Positions 25,320 through 37,400 of a stretch of DNA of 64,000 bases are shown piece by piece. This DNA is from Archilochus colubris (Eukaryota; Chordata; Aves; Apodiformes; Trochilidae): NCBI GenBank assembly GCA_023079485.1, contig CM041108.1:5361321-5425320 (forward strand), in the 5' to 3' direction. The position numbers and the translations under genes were made by a program. Position 1 is the first letter of the stretch; each line of letters opens with the position of its first letter. Under the pieces are notes generated by a model. It was not told the DNA's origin, ran no database searches, and saw only the letters and a list, made by a program, of their open reading frames with translations.

Positions 25320-25825
25320 AAGGGGATGGAAAGGGATGCGGGGTGCATCCCCCGGGGGTGATCAGGCGGTGTGCATCCCCCGGGGGTGATCAGGCGGTGA
25401 GCACCCCGGCTCTCCCTGCTCCCATCCCCTTTCTGTATCTGAGCTTCCTGTAGGAAGCCAGGGGGCTGAAGAGCTGCGTTTCGGTCCGAACCGAACCACC
25501 TGCCTCCTCCGGCACCGAATCAGCTGCTGCCTCCGTGTCTCCATCGCAGTTGGGGTTCTGTCGCATCACCAGGCGATCCCAGCTCCTGCTGTGCCTTCCC
25601 AGGGATCTGCTCCCTCCCGGGCAGGGATCGGGGCTTCCCACTCCTTGCCAGGCGCTGGGAATTAACCCCAGGAGCAGGGGAAGTGGGTCAGGGGCTCTGC
25701 CTTGGCAGCAGCTGGGAGAGGAGGGAACAAACACAAAGAGGAGTCGTGGGCGACTGTTATTGAGGACTCTCCATGGAGGAATTTGCTGAATGCTGCTGGG
25801 GAGGTTTGCACGGTCCCTTCCCACC
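25320..25825. other. Small CpG-enriched patch beside the LTR
   Basis: Against CpG-poor surroundings, this half kilobase carries roughly twenty CpG dinucleotides. Examples are TTCGGTCCGAACCGAACC near 25,479, CGGCACCGAATC near 25,510, and several CCCGGG sites. It ends exactly where the solo LTR begins. It is weaker than the NCAM1 island. It could be a small unmethylated regulatory element, an upstream promoter of a non-coding transcript, or simply a GC-rich repeat remnant. No exon is recognised inside it. Confidence 0.45.
25343..25398. repeat. 28-bp tandem duplication, two perfect copies
   Basis: Units 25,343-25,370 and 25,371-25,398 are identical. Each begins GTGCATCCCCCGGGGGTGAT and ends CAGGCGGT. 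Each unit contains a perfect 10-bp palindrome (CCCCCGGGGG) and the palindrome TGATCA. Perfect identity points to a recent duplication or to local gene conversion. Confidence 0.95.
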
Positions 25826-26207
25826 CTAGTGTTGCAAGTAGCGAAAGTAAATAGAAATTACAAGTAAAAGAAATAGAGATTTCAAAGTAGTTAGGCTAAG
25901 ATTTGAACTGGTCAGGCAGGCCGGAAAGTCAAACCCTGGGACCGGCAAGGAATGTGCTAATTCCAGTGATTTATAATCAAAGGGGTCAGTAAGGCATGTG
26001 AAACGTGTGGAAAGAGTTAAACTGACACTTTGTACGAAAAGATAAGAGATGAGATATTGTACCCAGGAAGCGGGAGTACCTAAACGATAATTCCTAGTAC
26101 AAGATTTACCATTTAGAGATGTTTGTCTATTGTTATCTACATGATTTATGTAGTTGTTTGTGACCTGAACATATGTAATTCTGCACGTAGCCTCACAATG
26201 TAAAGAG

Positions 26208-26215
26208 TATAAAAG
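26208..26215 (+). promoter_or_regulatory. LTR TATA box
   Basis: TATAAAAG sits in the expected place for the U3 promoter, about 130 bp before the LTR end. The LTR's own transcripts would be expected to start some 25-30 bp downstream and run toward NCAM1. Whether it is active is unknown. Confidence 0.7.
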
Positions 26216-26283
26216 CTAAACCAAAAATGAGGGTCTTTGGAATCCTGACTTGGGACGCTAGTCCTCAGGTTTCCCGGGCCCTG

Positions 26284-26289
26284 AATAAA
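26284..26289 (+). terminator. LTR polyadenylation signal
   Basis: A canonical AATAAA hexamer 49 bp before the LTR 3' end is followed by a GT-rich stretch (TTGGTTTGTGTCTTG) that resembles a downstream cleavage element. Together with the TATA box it delimits the R region. Confidence 0.7.
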
Positions 26290-26342
26290 GCACCACATAA
26301 ACTGACTCTGTTGGTTTGTGTCTTGACTACGGGCAACACTAG

Positions 26343-26435
26343 CAGCACAAGGAAGCAGCTTTGTGAAGGAGGGACCCAGGGCAAGAGTGAGAAAGAGGAG
26401 AGCCTCAAATCCCTCAGCTGCATACTGAGTATGAA
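26343..26435. other. Unannotated spacer after the LTR
   Basis: A short mixed-composition stretch lies between the LTR target-site duplication and the T/G tract. Nothing is recognised in it, and in particular no retroviral leader. Confidence 0.6.
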
Positions 26436-26512
26436 GTGGGGGTTTTGTTGGGTTTTTTTGGGTTTTGGGTGGGGTTTTTTTTTGGGGGGGGTGGTGGGGG
26501 TGGTGTTTTGTT
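26436..26512. repeat. T/G-rich tract with many G runs (G-quadruplex-prone)
   Basis: The + strand is almost purely T and G. G runs of 3 to 8 are separated by T runs of up to 9, for example GGGTGGGG then T9 then G8, then TGGTGGGGGTGG. At least five runs of three or more G lie close enough together to satisfy the usual G-quadruplex pattern. A 14-bp segment (26,468-26,481) is the exact reverse complement of 26,697-26,710. Confidence 0.9.
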
Positions 26513-26685
26513 TCTGTTTCTTTTTCCCTCGGAAAAATCTGAAGGAGTGTTTTGTGAGGAAATCCCAGCGTGGGGTGTGAGCAGGTCTGCTCTGGATTGA
26601 TGCAGCCTGAGCTGAGCTCCTGGGGTGATGCTGAGGAGCTGCTGGCTTCTGCTCAGAGGAAAGCTCAGTGGCAAGAGTGAAGGGT

Positions 26686-26726
26686 ACAAAAAAACCAAAA
26701 AAACCCCACCAACAAAAACCCCCACC
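26686..26726. repeat. A/C-rich tract, complementary to the T/G tract upstream
   Basis: This tract consists only of A and C on the + strand, with A7, CCCC and CCCCC runs. AAAAAAACCCCACC at 26,697-26,710 pairs perfectly with 26,468-26,481 across about 215 bp, so the two tracts form an imperfect inverted arrangement. Confidence 0.85.
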
Positions 26727-28091
26727 AGCTCAGGATCCCACTGGAGGCCTCTGGGGAGCACTGGTTTGTTGATGCACATCTGGGCTGTCCTGAAAGGGCC
26801 CAGGTGCCAGGAATGGATTCTTCCAAACTCCCACTTGCTGGTTGCCAGCACTGGGAGCTGTTCTGCAGCCAGGCAGCTGTTGCTTTCTTGATTAAACCTC
26901 CTTTGCCCAGCTCCTTAACCAGGAGTTTAAAGCAACAGCAATTCCAAGCCCTTAATCCACTGCGATGTGGGAGTGGAAGACTTGTTTGCTAACAAAAATA
27001 GTTCTGCAAACTGGGCCACAAAGCACTGAAAGGAGAATCACAGGAAGACCAAAGAGACAAAGTAAGTGATAAAGATATGGACAGGCTGAGGGATGAGGGG
27101 AGGGGAATCTTCATCTCAGAGGGCAAAGGGTCAGAGGGGGCAGTAATGACATCAGATGTCACTTCACCTAGAACCTGGTTAAGTCCTTTTCAAAAGGCAG
27201 GGAAAAGACAATTCCACAAAATGTAGGAAACTGTGCTAGATGGAGTGTTCCTGTTTTCTGGGTGCTGTCAAAGCAGCTGAATGTCAGCAAAGGTCTTGAA
27301 ACAGTGTGATACTCTGCTAACCTGCTCCACTTCAGTTCCTAATGTTCTACATCAGATAAATGACTTGGTGTCACAATTAAATCCTTACCAGCCCCACTGG
27401 GGCCTGTGTTATAGCTACTTCAGGAAAAACTTACTCTGAGATCTTTAAAACCTAAATTACATTAGGAAGTAATTGCTAACTATTATTATTTATTACCTGT
27501 AGATAAGTAACAGATGAGGTGTGCACAGCCTGAATGCTTTCAGATCTTCCCTGAAAGATGATGAGTTCATGCAGGCCAATATTTAGCCAGAAGAATCTCT
27601 GAGGAACAAGGCACTAGAAAATGCCAGCTTTATTACTAGTCTTTTCTCTTTGAGTGAATTCTCTGAGGTTTGAGTTTATCATGTGGTTGTAGAAGGAGTT
27701 CAATTTATGCTCAGCTAAACAAAGGTGAGCAGTCATCCCAGACAGCACAATGAGCAGAAGACAAGATGTGTGCCTGTGCTGCTTTCTTTGGCAGGAGAGT
27801 GAGGAGCAGTGATGCTCTGGTCTCTGCTTACACAGGCACAGGCAGCAGTGCTGAGCTTTGGGGTCTGCCAGCCTCATGTCCATGTGCAGCAATGGTCAGC
27901 TCAGGTCCTAGGGACTGAGTGTGGCTGAGCATCTGCTCCCCCCTCTATAAACTGGCATGAAAAGGCTCTCTGTCTTCTGTCCTATCCAAATACAACAATA
28001 ACAAATGAAGATGAGATTATCCAACATCATGAAACACACCCCTTCCCAAATGGGAGAGATGCTCTACAGAGCTTATGTTTAGCTCACAGTG

Positions 28092-28107
28092 AAAAAAAAA
28101 AAAAAAA
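28092..28107. repeat. Poly(A) run (A16)
   Basis: Sixteen consecutive A residues on the + strand. No retroposon body is recognised upstream. Confidence 0.85.
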
Positions 28108-30580
28108 CCAATGAAGAAGTAACTCCCAGCCTCATTTATATTTTAGGGAAGAAACTTCCTAGCCAAAGGCTCTCCTCAGTGGGATTTTAAATGGTTTGGA
28201 TTACAAATGTACATCAGGAAGGGGCTTCTGCAGTCTTCAAGTCTTCCTACAACAGGGAATCATGTCCTGTGATCCACACTCATGAATATGAGTTCCCAAG
28301 TAGGGCATGCCTTGAAATAACTAAAGAAAAAACAATGAAATATTGTCACCAAGTCACTTCTGACTTCCCTTGCCTTATGGAGATAAATGAAAGCACAGTA
28401 AGGTACAACTTCTTGCCTGCTTGATAGGATGCACACAGCATAGAGATGAAGAGAGATATGGGCTTTGAGTCACTTGTACAGCTGTATTTGCTTCATAAAT
28501 CTGGGCTAGAGGATGGCTTAAGGAGAATTTATAATTGCACAAGGCACATGGAGATACTGGCACTTCACTCACTAAGTGCCCCTTCATTGCAGCTGAAGTG
28601 CCTGGATTTATCATTACCATAATTCCCAATACAGACAGGGAAAGGACCTTCTCTGTCCATACAGAGCCATCCTATCCACCCCATCACTTGCCTTGCAGCA
28701 AAGTGTTTCTCAGCTTCATCTCCAAACGTGTGTTCTGGTGAAGACAGACTCTAAATGGGTATTTCCATCTGGTTTGGGTAATGGGACTCTTGCCCTATCC
28801 AGCCTTGTGTGAGACTGGCCTAGCACCCTCCAGGGCTTTATTCCAAGCACTAGAAGAAGCTGTGGCTCTGCAGTTTCTTTGCTGAGGCTGGCAAAGCATC
28901 ACAGAACAGACATTGCTGGTAAGAGGTACACTGAGGACTACCTGACACTGCCATGGGTTTGAAATGCTTGTACCATCCTAACCTGGAAAAGAGATCTTTA
29001 CAATTTTCTCATTACAACTATTCACCAGAGGTAAAAAATTAATGTCTTATCAAATCAACATCTCTCTGTGCAGATAAAAAAGGCCCAAGCCCAAAAGGTC
29101 TGGGGAGTCATTCATCAAATAGCTGAAAGCTTTAAGGTGTGGAGGATTAACTGGGTTATCAACACAAGGCTGAGCACTCCCACCTCTGTCTTCTTCACTC
29201 ATCTTTTTGCCACTTTTACAGGTATTTCTATAAAGGATGGCACTTGTAAGCATCTTCCAGTCCAATAATGTACATTTTAGCATCTTCAGCTTTGTGACTG
29301 TTGTCCAGCAAGTTATTCTCTGAGAGGGGACAGTGGGACACATATTCCTCTGGGTCTGAGACAGCTCTGCTAGTTGCTTCTGTTTATTTGCTTGTAAACA
29401 AAAAGAGCTGCATTCCTTTGATGCTGTAAAGCAATAGTAATTTCTAACCATCTACTTTGCCAACAGCATTATTCTCATTAAAAATCCAGATACCTTTGTA
29501 CCTCCCCCGTTACTGCTGCAGCTGCTGCAGATCTTGCTGGCATTTCAGCTCAGGCAGAATTCCAGTGCAGCACCAGCAGATTTTTTGGCAAGTGGACTAA
29601 TCCTTGCAATAGCCACAGAGAAGAACTCATCACCTGAGACAGTAAAGAACAGCTAAACCCCACAGCCTGACAGGAATGACCCTGCAAGCCAGGATGAGAG
29701 TGGAGGTGAGACTATTTTCAGCACCTCTCATCCCATCAAGTGGATGTAAACCACAGTGTTTGCTCTGGAGCTGCACCTTGCTGTCAGTAAGATCTGCTTC
29801 TTACCCAAGCCCTGCCACTTTTCTTGCTCCAAAACAGCAAATACTTTTTATTCCCTCCACTCTTGTTGTTAGTGCCTCGTTTTAAAATGTGTTCAGCCCA
29901 TTCTTGCTGCAGTGGCCACATCATTTTCAGAAGAGGTCTGCCTGTTTCTGCCCCCCTGTTACATCCAAATGCTCTGGTTGGTGATGCAGATGTCAGCAGA
30001 CCCATTCCAGGCTCTGCTGCTGGCTCTGCAGAGACTCTTGGTAAAGCACCCAGCTCCTCTGAGACTCTGAACCCTTTTATAACCTGTCATGGCTCCTTCC
30101 TCTGCCTGCCTAATGTTCAGGACAAGGGCTCTCCCCATGCAGAGGTTCCAGTAAAAAAGGGGCTGACCTCTCCTGTGGCTGCCAAGAGTAACTGTAATAT
30201 GGGAAATAGTAATGAGTCTGCCTTTCTCCCCTGCCTGGGAACTAGGTAAGGGACACCATCCCACTTGATGGTAAAAGAAAAAAAAAGCAGGCAGAGAAAA
30301 AGGATGGGATTTGCTCCAGGTCACATAGCAGACCAGTGGCCAGGAACAGAAGCCAGCTCCCATTTCCCTTCTCAGACCCCTCTTCCTCCTGCTCTCTGTA
30401 GATCTCTTCAGCTTGTGCTGTAATCACCAGACCATGTTTATTTTCATGGCTGTGCATTCCTCCCATGAAGCACACCCACAGGATATTTGATCCTCTCTGC
30501 CTCGGTGGGGCAGGTGGGTGGATAGCAAAGAGAAAATTATCAGCTCCCCACGTCCTTCCCAAGTTCAGGAATCCTGCTTG

Positions 30581-30600
30581 ATTTCTTAGAATTTCTTAGA
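30581..30600. repeat. 10-bp perfect tandem duplication
   Basis: ATTTCTTAGA occurs twice head to tail, followed by AG. It is consistent with slippage. Confidence 0.85.
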
Positions 30601-33326
30601 AGGGTTTCTACACTTTTTTCTGACTCCTTGTCCCACCACCAGTGCCTTATCCTGGGGGAAAGGAAGCAAGCAGAGCACTTTAAACCCAAACTGGCAGACA
30701 GGAAAGTCAGTGCACTGCCTGAAGAAGACACGAAGTGATAAGGGGCTGAAATGTGCAGAGTCCTGAAGGGCAGGAGGGGAAGAAAAACCTCTCCACAGCA
30801 TGAGGATGCATCCACATGTCAGGGTAGCTCAGTGTGATGCCTGCTGGAAAGGCCCAGGCACTCGTTTGTTAGCCTGGATTTGAACTCTAATGACAAATGA
30901 GCTGACAACCTCCCTGCACCTCGTGCTGGGATCCCAGCAGAACTTTCAATTGGGAAATTCAGCACTTGGTGGGAATGGAGCTGCCTTCACCTCCAGCATG
31001 GGGCAGTGGAGCTGGGAGGGGGTTTGTGTTGTCACAGCAGCTTGGAGGGACAGAAGGCTGAAGAGAAAAGAGTGGCAGAAGCAACTGGCCTCAGCCACCC
31101 AAAGGAAGGTATTTTATATTTTAGAAGCAGGAGGCCCTAGAACAGCACCAGGGGAAGCAGGGGAGGTAACAGAGCAGGGTAATAAACTTCCAGGAGTGAC
31201 AGGAGCTCTGTTGCTTCCATGCACAAGGAAGATGCAGGAGATGGGACCAGCCCAAGGAGCAGCCAGGTGTATTCCACAGGGAGGGGCAGGCACTGCTGGC
31301 TGTGATTTTTAAATATTTCAGGTTTTGGCCCTTAAGAGCTCAGTTGAATGAGTCAATACCTTTTCAACTTAAAAACTGAAGTTTTTAATCATAAATACTG
31401 TCTAATCTCCTGTCAAGAGAGGGGATAACATGTAGATGGTGTTCTCTTCATCTCTCCTAGATTTATCAGCTGTGCAGCTCCTGGAAGACTGCCAGGGCAA
31501 AGATGTCTTTCCACAATCAGGAAAGAATTCCAGGCCCAGCCACCCTTTCACTACAGCTGAGTGGTCAGAGATGGTGGGAAGGAGGAATGCTGCCTTCAGG
31601 GAGTCATGGTTCAGCAAGAGAGAGTTCTGCAAGAGCATGACCACACTGGAAGGGCAGCTCTGCCCACAGGAATTAGGAGTTTCATGGTCCAAAGGGCAGT
31701 TCAAGGTGGAGTTGTCTGCTAGCCAAAGATTGGATGTATAAAGTAGTTTTATTTCAGCCCTGGAGGAGAATCCTGAGCCCTTCATCTGTGAACAGGTTTG
31801 TTTCCATGTTTTGGGAATCCTGTCTTCACCTCCACATCAGTGCCAGATTCTTCTGCTCTACCCAAAGAAACCCAACAGGGAGCTGCAGTGGAGCCTCAGC
31901 AAGGCCACTCCCTGCAGAGAAAGACCTCAAAAAGAGGCAGGAAATGTGCTTTGCAGAGCTGATGACCATTTCCCAAATGCTGCTTTCACTCAGTGCTTGC
32001 TAAAACATCCCCAGCCTTCCAGACAATCACAGCCCAGCCCCAGTAACATGGCACAGCCTGGGAAGGGTAAGAAAAGGCACTGCTGGCATCTTTCCTGCTT
32101 TGCATAAACCCAGCTCTACTTGTAATCTAACAAACCAAAAAAAGCAACTGAATTACCAGATGTGTGCTTGAATACAGTGAAGATTGGTAAAGGACAGTGT
32201 GATAAATTGTGGATACACTACCTACAGGATCACTCTGTAGAGAAAGGATGCAGTAAAACTCTTGATGTCTTCACTGGTGGGTGTCCTTCCTGCTACTTCT
32301 TGGCAAAAAGCCACCCGGCACTGAGCAGCCCTCACAAGAAGATTCAACAGGCTTTGTTATCAGTGGATAACAATCTGAACAAAGAAAACCCAGATTTAGC
32401 TCAGCTGAGCTGAACTTTATCTCAGAGACCAATGCCTCCTGTGACACATTGCCATTGCCATAGCAACGGGAAGGCCTGGGCTACAAAGGGTCCAGACTTC
32501 TTTCTACCCTTCATCTTTGGTGCTTTAAACTATCACTTTTTCATCAAAGTCATAATTTTCTGGGAAAATGGACATGAAAGAAAGGTATTTGGAGATCTGG
32601 GCAGGTATTAAGGAAGATAACCTGTGCCTGCCCCCATAGTCCTGCACATCCCTGACCCTGAGATGTCATTTCCCTACTGGTACCATGTTCACTGTAAGCT
32701 TTGGGCTTTCCTTTAAGAAAATCTCTCCTCACATAACCTGCAGTTCAATTCAGAAGGTCTGAGCAACTCTTGTCACCACCCATCAGTGTTTTGTTTGTAC
32801 AAGAGAGCACCTGGAGGGAGGCAGCTCGGGAGCTCGGTTTCCCTGGGAACTGTAGAGATTCCCCAGGGGTATTCCTGCAGGTGGGAGCCTTGTCCCATCA
32901 GCTGCCCTGCTTATTTCTAGCAGAATCAAAGCTACTACAAAGACAGGCATTTTACAGAGCTCACTCGTATTGCTTCACTGGCTGATCAGAAGCTGATGTG
33001 TTCAATTAGAAATTTGGCTCAAATTTGTCATTTAACACAACTGAGTCTGCAGCTTTTCTTGAGATACCCATTAGAAAACCCTACAACAACCATGATATCA
33101 GACCCTTAAATGTGATGTCCCTTGGATGCTAATGCCAGAAAAGTGTTGCAGTTAATTGTAACTTGTGGATGGAGAAGGATGGAATCTTGCTAGGAAAGAG
33201 ATTCCTGTTGGTGGGTACTGTGTCAATATTTATGTGCTATCTGTGGAGGAATGCCTGGGGATCAGAGAAACCACACAAAGTCAAATGGACTCATCAAAAG
33301 AAACCACGAATGAAAAGCAAACATTT

Positions 33327-33353
33327 AAAAAAAAAGAAAAAAGAAAAAAGAAA
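33327..33353. repeat. A-rich purine tract with AAAAAG units
   Basis: Runs of A separated by single G residues form a simple repeat that gives lysine-rich artefactual frames on the + strand. Confidence 0.8.
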
Positions 33354-34451
33354 CCAAACCACCAACAAAGAACCTCCCTTCTGAGTGAACCAAGAGCCCA
33401 GGTGGCACTGAGGTGTTTTCCTCAGAGAAGATTCAGTTTCTATTTGCAGGTGCCTCTAGATGATGGGAAATATATAATGGGAAATGTGGCCCAGGCCATC
33501 TGAAATGTCAGGAAGCTGATTTTCATGGAAGTGCCATGTTGTGTTAGCACAAGGGAGAAGAAAGGCAGCATTTACTGAGAACACAAGCACAGCTCTTCCT
33601 CAAACACAACAACTTTCAGCTGCTGTCTGCTCTGAACCCAATATTTTGTCCTGGTCAGGGTTTAGAGCCCTTATTCCTAAATGTTTGGTAGCAGCAGGAA
33701 GGGAAAGTCAGTTTTGTCAGTCAGAAAGTCAGCACAAAGTGTTTCATCAGTTATGGTTCCTTTTTTTTTTAGTTTTACTTTTTTAACACCATCAGATATC
33801 CCCAGCACTAAAACAACATTAAAACTTTGTAGGAAGTTTGCAGCATTACATTTATTTATACTGTAACTAAATTTTAATGGATTTTTTCATTACAGATAAT
33901 AACAAGAACAGCATTTCAACAGAGAGAGATGCTGAAAAATCTGTAGACTCTGCTTTTTTCATGCAGAAGAATGCTGTTTCTTGGGAGCTTTAGACACACA
34001 GCAATGTTAGCAAACAGCATATGCACTGGCTATAGATATGGGCTGCCTGCCAAGCATGGAATTTCCATGGGGTTTTGCTTGATCACAGTAACAGAAGTTG
34101 TCAGCACCAGCAATCAATATCCAGAAGGTCACTGGACTATCCAGCAGAGCTCGTGTCTTGTCAGCCCTTTGGCATCTGGTTTGGCAAAACTCCATACCAC
34201 CAAAATATAGCAGAGAGACAGAGCTCTTTATGTCTGGAGAGTTACTGGGAGAGATAAACACAGATAGAGCACAGAGAAGTAAGTTTAATGGCCAAACTTT
34301 GAGTCTTCTGTTACATTCTCTGTACCAAAATGATTTATTCACACACCAGGGAACCACACAGTTCAAGTTCCATCCAGTTACCTATTCCTAGCACAGTGAT
34401 TAACTACTCCTTAGCCAGCAACTTTGGTTCAGAAACTTCTTTTGAATTACA

Positions 34452-34488
34452 TTTTTTTTCTTTTCTTTTCTTCTTTCTTCTCTTCTCT
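34452..34488. repeat. 37-nt polypyrimidine tract
   Basis: An uninterrupted C/T run (T8, then TTTTC and TTC words). No exon follows it. Confidence 0.85.
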
Positions 34489-37400
34489 ATGTAATAACTA
34501 AGATTCAGCTTTCTCCTCAGCCTTTGGGAAGGGAGCTTTTCCGTGGCTGTCAGGAGCACTCTCTTCTCATAGAAATGTAAATCATTAACTACCCTTCCCT
34601 GCCCATGGACTGTGGAAATAATGGATTTCCAGGGCAAAATACAAATGAGCTTCACCAGCATAGGAGACCACTCTCTCTTCTCCAGTTTTGGGCTGTACCC
34701 TTATGGAATATTATAATTTACATCTCAGAATCCATACCCTGATGGATGTGCTCATGTTAAGGTGAATTGGAGTTTGACAGACCAGGCAGAGCTGTGGTGC
34801 AAAGGCTTAATTAATTCCTAGGAACATGCAAGGAATGTACTGAGGAACTCTGGAAAGATGACTGATAGGTTTGTGTAGGAAACTTGGAGTGTAAAAGCAA
34901 AAGGGGATGGGAGAACTGAAGGGAGCAGTAGGCAGAAGATGGTGCTGTGGCTCTCCAAGAAGCCAAAAACCTGGAACAACCGATCCTCAGAAAAACTCCA
35001 GAAAATCCACAGAGCATGCTTGGCAAATGCTGAAACAAAAATGTCAGCACCTTGCCAAGCCAGCAGAGAGAGACACAACTTGGGAGCCCAGCCTGCCACC
35101 AGTGTGTCCTTAGCACAGGCTGGGAAAGGACCAAGGACCAGTTCTCCAGGAACCACCCCCCTCCCCAGCTCCAGCTGCAGCCTGGGTTGGCATTTTCCTG
35201 CCTGCCACATCCCAGCCCAAACCAAATCCCTGACTTCATGGGCAATGTGCTTTGCAAGGCTGTGTCAGCAACCAGACCATGCAGTGTTCTGTGGCTGTCT
35301 CACACCAAGATTCATTACCTTGCCACTTTGCCCAGACTGTTAAACGGTGAACAAGGGGTGTGCAGAAAAAAGGATCTGTGGTTAAACTAGGTTCCCTCTT
35401 TCTCGTGGATTTACTAATTCTGAAATCTGCCTCCAGCAAAGGCAAAAACTGCAACAGCCCTTGAGCCCAGCTGGTAAGCTGTTCCTTAATGACACAGGTC
35501 TGGACAGATGAGTCTTTCTTTATGGTCACTCAACCATTTCAAGATCTGTTCCCTTAATAAGGTGTGCAGGTGAGCAGAGAGGCTGTAGGAACAGACAGAC
35601 AGGCTGGGAGTCAGGAAATAGGGAAGGGCTTGGATGGATTTAAGTCCTCCTGAGACTCGTCTGGCTGGACAGCCAGGTAAAGTGCTGAGCCAAAGCAAAC
35701 CACTCCAGTATAAACTCTGAGGGATGAAAGCCAATGGTAACCTCCTTCCTCTGGCTTTAGAGGGGCTTTTGAGCTGCTGCTCTTTTGGGATTGCTCTGAA
35801 TTTCTATCTCGAGGCTGGGATAATGGTGTGAGTAACTTCACACGTTACAGAGAGCTTAAAGAAGTGTGAGAGGAAGGGCTCTAGAATGGAAGACATTATT
35901 TATGTTCTAAATGTGCAGCAAGTATCCTCCAGGAAGATGTGTTTTCCATATGTAACACTAAAGGTACTATAAATAAACAACTCTGCTCCCTCTGCTGAAT
36001 ATTTTGATCTTTGTAGCAAGAATAGGAGCTGCTGCTTGAGCCAGACAGAGGGTTGCTTAGCAATGGGAAAGGGTCAGCTCCTGTTCTGTCCAGGAGAATA
36101 AAGCAAAGCTCTCCCTTAATGCCTTTGACAATGCACAGGAGTGTGACAAAGAGTTTTGTGAGAGTTCAGGTTCCTACCTGAATAAAAAAAATATCACTGC
36201 AACAAAGAGTGAGGGTGGCACTGCCATGCCATGTCCTGATGGCTGGGCTGTGCCAAGGGACTCTGAGCAGTACCAGCTACTACAACAAGTCCCTGTCTTT
36301 CCCAGCCCTTTTCTGGACCTGTCACTCAGCCAGCAGTGAGTACCTGTCAGTCTGGCCAAATATTTGCAAGCTCAGGTGCAGGCATCACTGGAAGGACTGG
36401 GTGCACCTATTATTCATACCATGTTTTATCCACAGTGCTCTACAGGGCAGTGTCAAGATCACAACTGCAACATTCATCAAGGCTGGACAGTAAATGCAGG
36501 TAGAGTTCAAGAATATCTTTTGTTTACCATGGGTCTCAAGTCAGCTTCAAGGAGCATCTCAGAGGAGCTCTGAAGTGGTAACCCTGGAGGATGCTGGCTT
36601 AGTTGGAACTTGGTGTAAAAGTGGCCCTTTAGTATTTGCCTCAGTGTGGCTGATTTGTTGGTACTTCAAGCATGCACAGAGAGATTTAAAGTCAAACACA
36701 TGCTAAGGAAATACCAACCTGACTCCAGACACATTGCCTTTGGGCTGTGTTCAGGATCAGAAGCCTCTTTAGTGGTAGGATTATTTTAGAAGTCAAGCTT
36801 GGTCAGAAACATAAAATGGAAATCTGCAAAACCAGCAGTGTGATTTCCTTGCCCAGTGCACCAACTTTCATAACCATTTCACCTCTTTAAAGCAAACACT
36901 GGCATCAAACTGAAGCAGGTTACAAATAGCTGTATTTATTAGCCTGATTACATGGACTGACTCTTAGTATTACTGTGAGAGAAATACATTGTGGGTATTG
37001 ATTGCCAGTGTAATTATGAGTCATTTCCTTTGATATAATGCTTGTGCCACTGAGGCTAGGATGCCCAAGGGGCTGGTTTAGGCTTTAAAGAAAAGGGAAT
37101 AGAAAGGGAGTGTGCTCTGTAGAATGGCAATGACTTTATTTCAGAAAACATCAAGGAAAGTATTTATGTCCCTTTTGGAATCGTAGGAAACAAAAGTTAG
37201 AATAGGAAAAGAAAGCAAGATACCAATAAATATTTAAAACTAAAACAACCCTTTGATTTAGGTCAGGCTGCAGCAGATATTGCTGTAAATTAATTCCTAT
37301 TGCAAAAGTCACTGTGGTGAGCAGACAGAGCAAGGAAAGGTGGTGGGGAAGGCAGTGAGGCTGAGTTCTGAGCCTCCAGTGGTTCTGCAGGCAGCCTCTG

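Larger units (their letters stand above)
18611..25342. other. Non-coding upstream flank, no gene recognised
   Basis: No coding exon or RNA gene is recognised. Minor structure consists of a polypyrimidine run (21,378-21,418), an 11-bp tandem duplication (22,507-22,528) and AAAACC repeats (23,585-23,612). From about 25.1 kb the sequence becomes visibly richer in CpG, leading into the patch described separately. Confidence 0.65.
25830..26338 (+). mobile_element. Solo LTR of an endogenous retrovirus (509 bp)
   Basis: The element begins TGTTGC at 25,830 and ends GCAACA at 26,338, giving 6-bp inverted termini of the TG...CA type. It is flanked by a direct CTAG duplication (25,826-25,829 and 26,339-26,342). 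Inside, in order, are an AT-rich U3-like part, a TATA box (TATAAAAG, 26,208-26,215) and a polyadenylation signal (AATAAA, 26,284-26,289) about 75 bp further on, which is a normal LTR spacing. No primer-binding site, gag/pol/env sequence or second LTR follows, so this is a recombined solo LTR. A 4-bp duplication fits class I (gammaretrovirus-like) integration better than class II, but I cannot name the family. Confidence 0.9.
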
